A DNA stretch of 64,000 nt from Elysia chlorotica (lineage: Eukaryota > Mollusca > Gastropoda > Plakobranchidae). Location: assembly GCA_003991915.1 (NCBI GenBank), contig RQTK01000181.1, positions 494,895 through 558,894 of the forward strand, written 5' to 3'. Shown here in pieces: positions 56,270 through 64,000 of the stretch (position 1 is its first letter; each line of letters opens with the position of its first letter). The notes beneath the pieces were generated by a model. The model was not told the origin of the DNA and did no database searches. It was given only the letters and a program-made list of their open reading frames with translations. Made by a program: the position numbers and the translations under genes.

Positions 56270-56428
56270 GGGATCCCAGCGCGGGCTACTCGGTACTTCT
56301 CCGATCACATTATGCCCACACCGACTTAACCAGTCCGGAAACGATTTACCGTGCTAGTCAGGAAGGGATCGAACCCGCTATTTCCCGATTAGAAGGATCG
56401 CGCTCTCCCCTTAGACCACCGCTTCCCA
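56270..56428 (-). mobile_element. SINE copy with a different tRNA-like head
   Basis: Minus strand: GGGAAGCGGTGGTCTAAGGG, then GCGGGTTCGATCCC, a good B box, and a truncated body with CGGTGTGGGCATAATGTGAT. The head is distinct from that at 5929. It is not called as a tRNA gene because the acceptor stem does not close and the SINE body follows. Confidence 0.6.
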
Positions 56429-56868
56429 AGCAGCTACCTATCAGTTTTACGGGATTCAAATCCGAACTTAAACAGGCTTTGTTTGCGTGAAGGACAGCAA
56501 GGTCTTAAATGTTACATTAATTTTTTCTTCTTATACCTTGGCTTAAAAAAAAAAAATAATGTGAGTGAGAAGTACAAAACGGCATTAGAGGAGACCTTGA
56601 CACTGTACGTTCTATTGAGGTCAAGTCTGAACTTTTAATACCTCCGGAAGTATGAGGCAGGTAAGCATGACTTTTTGTGAGCTTTTCACAAGCTGTTGCT
56701 ACGGCATTCACTCAACCATAATGAATGGTAGAGCCACTACTTCTCTCATGCGCTCTCCTCTAAGCGTCCATATGACCTCTCAGACTCTCCCTCCCTGTCA
56801 TTGCCTGTATGTCTGCTTGCGTGTCTGTCTATGCCTCTCTACCACACCTATCCTAACACCCCCCCCCC

Positions 56869-56955
56869 TCTCTCTCTCTCTCTCACACACATACACACAA
56901 ACTCACTTACACTTTCTTAACCCTCCCCCTTTTCCCCCCTATCCATCTCTCTCTC

Positions 56956-57010
<55 letters not shown>
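56869..57010 (+). repeat. (CT)n/(CA)n-rich pyrimidine tract
   Basis: A C run is followed by CT, then CACACA, then CT-rich unique bases, then about 35 CT units. Confidence 0.9.
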
Positions 57011-57011
<1 letters not shown>

Positions 57012-57754
57012 TCTTGTGCGTGCGTGGTCATCCATGCATGATTAGTCATGCGGATATCGATCACTGACCAGATCTGTTGCTCCGTGCTCTATGTAGCCAG
57101 TAAATTAAAACTTTCAGTATGAATACAAAATTGAGCTTTGGAAGAAAAATTAGGAAAGAATAAAGGTGTTGAACAGGTCACACATCTGGTGCTCAGCTAT
57201 ATTTTTTGGACGGTCCGCTAGGTAGGACAATAAGCTTCGTAAACAACGATAGCATTCGCTATCCGTGAATGCTATCCGTTCGAATCTAATAAAGGATTCA
57301 TCCCTTTCAATTTCATTTCACGCATTATCAGTTATCTAATGAAATACCGTCGCAATTTCGAATTACGTAGATGCTGCCTTTGCGTCTTCCGAATGTAATG
57401 TTCCTACTACACTAGATTTACCGTATCTGCGATATTCACGCGAAGTCTCGTCGGGTTTTTTTTAACAATCGCTCTTCATGCCAAAGCTTGAGCTCTCAGA
57501 TTTTACCACAATGTATTGGAATAGTTGAACCATCTAAGGAGCAAAAAAACCCACCTTAAATTGAATAAACTGAAATTTTGACCATGTCACAAATTATGGC
57601 TCATACTGGTGGACCCTCAATCCAATTTTTTTTTTCTGTCACCTGCATGTTATCCTTAATATGTTGTGGATATAAACAGTTTAGAGCCAATATAAGTGAT
57701 TTCGATACGGTAACACCATTTTCGCCTTCTTTTTCATCGTTCTCCTGAAAGCAT

Positions 57755-57762
57755 CATCATTG

Positions 57763-57855
<93 letters not shown>

Positions 57856-57869
57856 CCATCATCATCATC
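57755..57869 (+). repeat. (ATC)n microsatellite
   Basis: About 38 ATC units with one ACC variant. It directly abuts the first copy of the ~205 bp duplication. Confidence 0.95.
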
Positions 57870-58075
57870 AAGTCTTGGGACCGCTCCCGTATAGGACTCC
57901 CTAGAGGAACCTAGGAGATGTGCAGTAACCATATAGAGAACCAACTTTTATGATTTTTTACCTCCACTTCCACACTAACACTAATTGAAACTTAGTTCTT
58001 CTCTTATCAATATCACCTGAAAGAAAGAGAGAGAAAAAGAAAGTGGATAGACAAAGACAGAGAGAGGAGAGAGAG
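57870..58075 (+). repeat. First copy of a ~205 bp direct duplication
   Basis: It matches 58409-58612: CGTATAGGACTCCCTAGAGG, ACCTCCACTTCCACACTAAC, AATATCACCTGAAAGAAAG and GTGGATAGACAAAGACAG occur in the same order, with small indels. Confidence 0.9.
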
Positions 58076-58211
58076 AGAGAGAGAGAGAGACAAATTATGG
58101 CTCATACTGGTGGACTGACCCATATGTTAATTATTCACACATGTCATGCATACACGTATCAATATCATGAACGTTGAATCATCACAGCGTTACATATTAT
58201 CTCAATGACTA

Positions 58212-58420
58212 TCTTTATGGTGATCTCATGTGGTAGAGTGTTGGTCTTCAGATCAAGAGGTCCGCGGATCTAATCCCACGATTATTTGTCCAATATTCGT
58301 CCCCTGTAACTGGTTGGGCCGGTGTCCTTATAATGTGACCGGCTGAGACAGGAGTCATGGTATCCCCGCACTGTATCATGTGTAACCACACATAAAATTG
58401 TCAGACATAAGTCTTGGAAC
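58212..58420 (+). mobile_element. SINE copy beside a tandem duplication
   Basis: The head includes TGGTAGAGTGTTGGTCTTCA. The body includes GGTTGGGCCGGTGTCCTTAT, GGCTGAGACAGGAGTCATGG and AAAATTGTCAGACATAAGTC. Its tail end (AAGTCTTGG) is part of the ~205 bp duplication starting at 57870 and 58409. Confidence 0.7.
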
Positions 58421-58608
58421 CAGTCGCCGTATAGGACTCCCTAGAGGAACATAGGAGATGTCAAACCATATAGAGAACCAACTTGTGATTTTTATTACCT
58501 CCACTTCCACACTAACACTAATTGAAACTTAGTTCTTCTACTTATCAATATCACCTGAAAGAAAGGAGAGAAAAAAAGAAATGTGGATAGACAAAGACAG
58601 AGAGAGAA

Positions 58609-58612
<4 letters not shown>
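58409..58612 (+). repeat. Second copy of the ~205 bp direct duplication
   Basis: It starts within the tail of the SINE at 58212-58420 and ends in a GA run, as does the first copy. The offset is about 540 bp. Confidence 0.9.
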
Positions 58613-58652
<40 letters not shown>

Positions 58653-58868
58653 ATAAAAAGCAAGGTATAACAATGTCCTTGAGATAAGCCTTGCTCTTTT
58701 TAATAACCAAGAGTGAAAGCGAGAGAGAGAGTAAAATTGAGAGAGAGAGAGAGAGAAAGTGAGAGAGAGCGAGAGAAAGAAATGCACAATAAGAGTAATG
58801 TATAACAATGTCCTTGAGATAAGCATTGCTCTTTTTTATAACTGAGTTTGAAAGCGAAAGAGAGAGAG
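58653..58868 (+). repeat. Tandem pair of ~90 bp units separated by GA runs
   Basis: TATAACAATGTCCTTGAGAT followed by AAGC-TTGCTCTTTTT-ATAAC occurs at about 58666 and again at about 58801, each followed by GA-rich sequence with AGCGA variants. Confidence 0.85.
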
Positions 58869-59400
58869 AGAGGGGAAGACAGAAAATATATATATATATA
58901 TAGAGAGAGAATAGAGAGAGAGAGAGAGAGAGCGAGGAAGTAAGAGATATGAGAGAAAGAATGTTGAATAACAAGTTGATAGTACACATAGGAAAGCACA
59001 TCAAGGAAGATCAAGAAAGAGAGAGAGGGAAAAAAAGGTTCTTTTCTCATCTTTATAAACCAGCCACATTTTTGTGTGTCCTATTTGCATGTGTTTTTCG
59101 CTGCTCATAATTACTCAGCACGATAAGCCATCCACATGCATTGCTTATCTACCCTTCTCTCAGCCAGAGATGATACTACAGTGCATGAAACCCATGTCAG
59201 CCGGAGCTTGACGAGGTGGCTTTCTAACTCTTACAATAGCGAAAATCAGCGACTAGATTAAAACCCTTTACTGAGTTTTTGTGTGTGGACAATTTTATAA
59301 ACTCCTCTAAAGAAGTTTTATCTACAATTTCGTTCCTTTAAAACTAAATAAATGCAAAGTGTGGTATCGTAAAGAAACGAAACAAATAAATAAGTTGACA

Positions 59401-59401
59401 G

Positions 59402-59484
<83 letters not shown>
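59401..59484 (+). repeat. (GA)n microsatellite
   Basis: A GA run of about 40 units with GACA and GGGA interruptions at the left. Confidence 0.95.
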
Positions 59485-59488
<4 letters not shown>

Positions 59489-59877
59489 TTGATTGATGGT
59501 TTTTTGGTTCGTTGGGCTTCTCACCCTTTGCAAACATGACAAGGATTAAGATTTTACAATGTGAAAGAAAAAAGTATCAGAATAGTAACTACAATTTCGA
59601 TTTTCTCTCACTCAGCCCTTTAATCCAATTTCTGAAGCTTTTGATACTTGGTAACTTTTAGTGATAAACACTGTTACAATTTGATAAGTAATGCTGGTAG
59701 TTTTGAAGCAAAGCAAACTGGGTAATTTGGTCTAAAGATCATAAAAAAATATACACAGATCAGGGAGAATATTATTCAACCAAAATACCAATTCTTTTCA
59801 TCAGGATAATATCAGGATGAGAAACAAAAACTTCAAATACAAGTAACTGGCATCTTATATCAATGATTTCCTTAGTT

Positions 59878-61375
59878 TCAACACGTGCTGGAAATATATG
59901 ACAATATTTGAATAACGATAACGTTAAACATAAGAACGCTTAATCTGCTTCTATTTCTAATTGAAAGGTATTTGAGAGGGATGAACATTATTCGAATATC
60001 GTCGTATACTTTACAAACCATTAGAACGTGGTATTCATCTTCTTTTTCTAAATTGCATACTATGCACATTTGCATTGGAATATCTTTAGAATATCTGAAT
60101 TTGTGCCAATTTATCTCTGATACAACAAATCGAAGTCTTGCTAAAGCGGTTTTTAGGTTAGTTGGTAACCCGTTATTCAACAGATATGTTTTAATACAGA
60201 TCCCGGATTAAAGTGAAGAATAGAAATTCCGTTCTTTGATTATTGGATAACTTGGCATACCAAGTTTGCTTAAACACGCCGCACAGTCTTATTTTAAAAA
60301 TATATGAGAAAGTATCATTGCCAACACATTCAAACATCCAGAGGTGTCCAAATCCATTTGAACATAATATATGAACGTAATATATAACAGTTACCCAATA
60401 ATGGACTTTCTTATCATTCAATTTTGTAAGCACTGATAGGTTTGTTTGGGTATCCTTGAATCTGGCATTTAAAACAGTTTTAACGAATATTTTAAGCATC
60501 AAATTTTAATATTAATGTATATTGGAAACAGCTGTCTCTCCACAAAGAGCAGTATTTGAGCAATGATTTGATACGTTTAAAAAGCGTTTGATGGTGGTTG
60601 TATGAACTTGCTCTATTTCTGTGTACTCACGAGAACTCCGCAGCTCACTGGCATAGGAGTGAATAGACTGTACGTTGTATCAAATAGTTTAAAAAATTTT
60701 TTGTATATCCTGATAGTTAAAGGTCTCAGGCATTTTGTTACTTCATAAATTATTTATTTGGCCTTGCTTACTTGCACTGAGGTGAAGCTCACAGCAGACG
60801 TAAATTCTATTCAAAGATATTTGTATGAGTTAACAATAATTTCAAGCGCTGTATCTCTGTAAATCCAGTTTTCATATTTACTTAGGTAAACCCCTTTTCT
60901 AAAAACTACTATTTTGGTTTTATTGATATTGACTGATAGTCCCAATCTTGAAGTCTGATTGTGTAGCGTATCAAGTTTTTGCTGGAGTCCTATTACGTTG
61001 TCAGAAAAAAAAAGCATGGCGTCATCGTCGAATAAAAGATGATGTAGGATCTGTTTATGTGGAAGAAACTGGATGCCATGCTTGCTTTTTCTATTTACAT
61101 TGAGTGACAATTCTGTGAAAAATATGCAGAAAAGTAGTGGACTTAGAAGACATGCTTGTTTAACGCCAGCGGGGCACTTAAAATATTCTGATATTTCGAA
61201 GTTATTTCTTACGGCTGATGACACTTGATTGTATATTTCCTTTACAGCATTCAGTAGTTTGACTGAGACCCCGTTTCGAATCAAAATTGTATAAAAGTTT
61301 GCCTATTAATTGAGTCGAAACATTTACAATAATCAATGAATGCAACATAATTATAGTTTTCTGCCTTTTGCGAGA
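59878..61375 (-). pseudogene. Decayed non-LTR (LINE) retrotransposon reverse transcriptase fragment
   Basis: On the minus strand the reading starts with AFIDYCKCFDSINR, the palm motif of LINE reverse transcriptases (about 61350-61290). It shifts frame near 61290 and continues through GVKQACLLSPLLFCIFF, then LLFDDDAMLFFSDN (the catalytic Y/F-x-DD box, here FDDD), then LGLSVNINKTKIVVFRKG and NSYKYL (60811). Another shift follows. Two further blocks (60502-60191 and 60180-59878) read GFGHLWMFECVGN and CNLEKEDEYHVLMVC, typical of the C-terminal part of this LINE type in invertebrates. Several frameshifts and stops make it inactive. Its 5' end stops exactly at a GA/TA microsatellite. The exact clade (Jockey, RTE or relative) is not resolved. 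Confidence 0.85.
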
Positions 61376-61387
61376 GAGAGAAGAGAG

Positions 61388-61440
<53 letters not shown>

Positions 61441-61450
61441 TAGATAGATA
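61375..61450 (+). repeat. (GA)n/(GATA)n microsatellite bordering the LINE relic
   Basis: GA and GATA units begin exactly where the reverse transcriptase reading stops. Confidence 0.9.
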
Positions 61451-62138
61451 GAGAGAGATAGAAAGTTTGAGAGAAAGTTGACATAACGTCGTTATTTATA
61501 CTTAGTTTTATTTTTGTTATTAATGTTGCGCATTACTGTTCTGATCTATAATCCGCCTGAGTATGTATGGCCTGGAATGTTAAATCATGAATAATGCCTA
61601 ATGCTCAAATTCAGCGAACCATCAAATCATTTTTAGGTGCCACAAACAACAAACCATTGGATGTCTGGGGTTGCAAACATTGCGTTTTTATTTTACGACT
61701 ACTCTAAGCTTGTATACAGGTGGCACTATAGATGATAGAATAAAATGCCAGGGCTGCAACAGACTTCCAATAAAGATTGATATATTATTGTTATATTTAT
61801 ACGCTTTTATTAAAACAATATTTCGCATTCACGATACGTACTTAGCAAAAAAAAAAAAAAGTTGGATTTTGAAACCTGCAACCATTTCAGTCTTTTAATC
61901 ATTTCAGAGTCAACAGATAATTTTATAATGTTGCCTGTCTCAATTTCTTAAACAAATTTATATTTTTTCAAATATGAAAAAAAACAACTCAAACCTAAAC
62001 CAAACAAAATATCCCCACCCCCAAAAAAACCATAACAAAAGCAAACAACAATTACTAAAACAAAAAACAAAAAACACCCCAAAACCTAAAAAAACCCAAA
62101 AACAAACAAAAAGCCAAAAAAATCTAAATGTACACTAC

Positions 62139-62169
62139 CACCACCACCACCACCACCACCACCACCACC

Positions 62170-62204
<35 letters not shown>
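62139..62204 (+). repeat. (CCA)n(CAA)n compound microsatellite
   Basis: About 11 CCA units run into about 11 CAA units. Poly-Thr, poly-His and poly-Asn frames across it are artefacts. Confidence 0.95.
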
Positions 62205-62206
<2 letters not shown>

Positions 62207-62527
62207 AAATAACAACTACTACTCAAGCAACAGAACAAAAACTGAAAACAACAAAAGCAACAACAACTACAACCTTGCCTTTTAAAATAATGTGCTATGA
62301 ATATGTATATGCCAGATCATAACAATTATAACCGTTAGTATCGACCCTTCAATCGAGGCTTCCAAAATTAACATGCAGGGTCATCGAAAAAAAAAAAAAT
62401 TGCATTTATAACGGAAGCGAGCTATAATATATTCTTAAAATAATAGGCGCAGTTTGGACAGCTTACATTTTTAATCCAGTAGGCTTGTAGGCCTAACGAA
62501 AAATACTCTCAGAGCATTCTGTCCAAA

Positions 62528-62760
62528 CTTTGGGCGCAGTGGCCCTGGGGTTTCCGACGCAAAAGGTCCGTGGTTCGAGTCCTGGTGATTTCACTCCCTA
62601 CTGGTTGGGTCGGTGTCAGTTTAATGTGAACGGCTGGGACAGGAGTCATGGTACCCCCGCACTGTCTCGTTTAAGTTAGTACATAAAATTGTCAGACGTC
62701 AGTCTTGAGGCCCTTCCACAATATATATATAATGCTGATGTTGGACGTTAAACCAACTCC
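62528..62760 (+). mobile_element. SINE copy, plus orientation, well preserved
   Basis: The head GGGCGCAGTGGCCCTGGGG is short by some bases, then TTTCCGACGCAAAAGGTCCG and the B box GTGGTTCGAGTCCTG. The full body ends GATGTTGGACGTTAAACCAA. Confidence 0.8.
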
Positions 62761-63652
62761 ACTACAACTACCTAACTTTGGCACTAATTTAAAATAAATA
62801 GATCACTATTACCCTTGTTATGCAAAAAGAACAAAAAATTCAACGTGTTCACTTCTGTCAATGTTGTCATTTTTGGCTAGCCTCGCCCTTTAGTACTTTA
62901 AAAAGTAATATTTTTATAAATTTCTTTGTCATCAAACTATATAATCTCCCATGGCCTTTACCTTATTCAGTTTAAGGCTCGTATTTCACAACAAAACTAA
63001 GTACAATTAAAAAGACTGGCTTACACCGAGATGTCAACGCTTCACACTCTAATTACCACACCAGCCCCTTTATGTTTTATCGATCTTTCTATCGTAGAGC
63101 CTCGGTGTAATGGGAATAAACCGAGACCACCTGCTCAGGCCTGAGTTGTTTTTTTCCATCACTCACACTCATGTGAACTGTTTGTTATAATTTAAGACCA
63201 TGGTTTAAATGCCACGTACTTACTAACAGTTGGGATCATTGCAGTCTGAGTATCAGTGCTTAACAGTAACACACTCCACAAGACCAGTTAAAGGATTAGT
63301 GCTGTTAAAATGACAACACGTTTGGACGAATGCATGCATTGGAATAGCGATATTACTTCCCAGCACATAAATTATGACTGTGCTCACGTAAAAAATTTCT
63401 CATGAGACCCAACACGCCTTTATTCAAAACATTGCAGCAGCTGCAAAGTTGCACTTAAATTGTGCAGACGCTGCATAATTATGAGAACATCACGCGCAGA
63501 ACAATCAGGCGTCTACACACTTTTTTATTCATGCATATGTACACATAGTTTGGAGTTGATTAACATACTCATCAAATGGAAGGATGCTGTTCGTAACTAA
63601 CGGTGCTGATGATGATCATGAGAATTATTATGGTGAGGAATATGATGATTAT

Positions 63653-63654
63653 GC

Positions 63655-63710
<56 letters not shown>

Positions 63711-63711
63711 G
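63653..63711 (+). repeat. (GCT)n(GAT)n compound microsatellite
   Basis: About 8 GCT units are followed by about 11 GAT units. Confidence 0.95.
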
Positions 63712-64000
63712 TAATGGCAATGAAAAGGAAGAGGCGGAGAGGGAGGAGGAGGAAGAAAAAGGTGATGAAGCTGATGCTGCAAAAACAAACTTCAAAGGCG
63801 AAGTTCAACCATTCCAAATTCTGCAACATCATTATGTACCCGCAGCATCGACCACGAGCTGTGAATCCTACGATGAGCTATATATCATAAAACAATTTTT
63901 GAAGACAAGATATACTTGATTTATTCAGGATTACGTGATGCTTATTTCACTCACGTTATACGACACATTTTTCTCATTGTAAATGAAATTGCATTTGGTT

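Larger units (their letters stand above)
61486..64000. other. Right-end non-coding region
   Basis: No recognised gene. It carries a CCA/CAA array (62139-62204), a SINE copy (62528-62760) and a compound CTG/GAT repeat (63653-63711). The open frame at 63584-63919 is mostly poly-Ala, poly-Asp and Glu-rich sequence produced by the repeat and shows no domain. Confidence 0.5.

Noticed and set aside
57681..57944. Poly-Asp open frame
   Set aside because: It is the ATC microsatellite read on the minus strand.
58495..59050. Long Ser/Leu-rich open frames on the minus strand
   Set aside because: Several overlapping frames are open because the sequence is GA-rich; there is no domain and the block is a tandem duplication.
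63584..63919. 111-aa acidic open frame (poly-Ala, poly-Asp, Glu-rich)
   Set aside because: Most of it is a compound GCT/GAT repeat plus a GA-rich tract; other frames are equally open and no conserved segment is seen.

Overview
This is a piece of an animal nuclear genome, AT-rich and crowded with microsatellites, homopolymer runs and short interspersed repeats. Every recognisable gene is split by GT-AG introns. The encoded proteins are closest to metazoan orthologues, and the repeat style (long GA, TAG, CAT and TCTA arrays, tRNA-derived SINEs, a decayed non-LTR retrotransposon) suggests a lophotrochozoan, most likely a mollusc. The species is an inference that I cannot test here.

I assembled four genes exon by exon from the sequence. 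From left to right: (1) 282-19025, minus strand, the first 104 codons of a GRAF-family Rho GTPase-activating protein (BAR-domain end), with a 17.3 kb second intron that fills the left quarter of the window; (2) 25890-30110, minus strand, a complete six-exon mitochondrial ornithine carrier (SLC25A15 type, 328 aa); (3) 35186-46739, plus strand, a complete 23-coding-exon TBCK (898 aa: pseudokinase, TBC Rab-GAP, rhodanese-like); (4) 49182-51428, minus strand, Mediator subunit MED7, whose fourth exon appears broken in this assembly. SLC25A15 and TBCK are head to head (about 5 kb apart), and TBCK and MED7 are tail to tail. Nothing indicates that the four genes share a pathway; they look like ordinary housekeeping neighbours.

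The rest is non-coding. Intron 2 of the Rho-GAP gene carries a candidate DNA-transposon region with 13-bp terminal inverted repeats and a duplicated ~500 bp core (7360-10208), several SINE copies and many simple repeats. The right end (51.5-64 kb) has no recognised gene apart from a decayed reverse transcriptase relic (59878-61375, minus). It also holds a 237-bp assembly gap (53764-54000), a tandem mosaic built around GA runs (57588-58870) and more SINEs.

Most worth checking are a textbook U12-type (minor spliceosome) intron in TBCK (44647-45888), the interrupted MED7 exon (49830-49860 followed by a stop, with about 22 conserved codons not found), the inverted-repeat element in the Rho-GAP intron, and a 75-bp direct repeat around an isolated N (47421-47949) that may be an assembly error. 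I found no previously undescribed multi-gene system.
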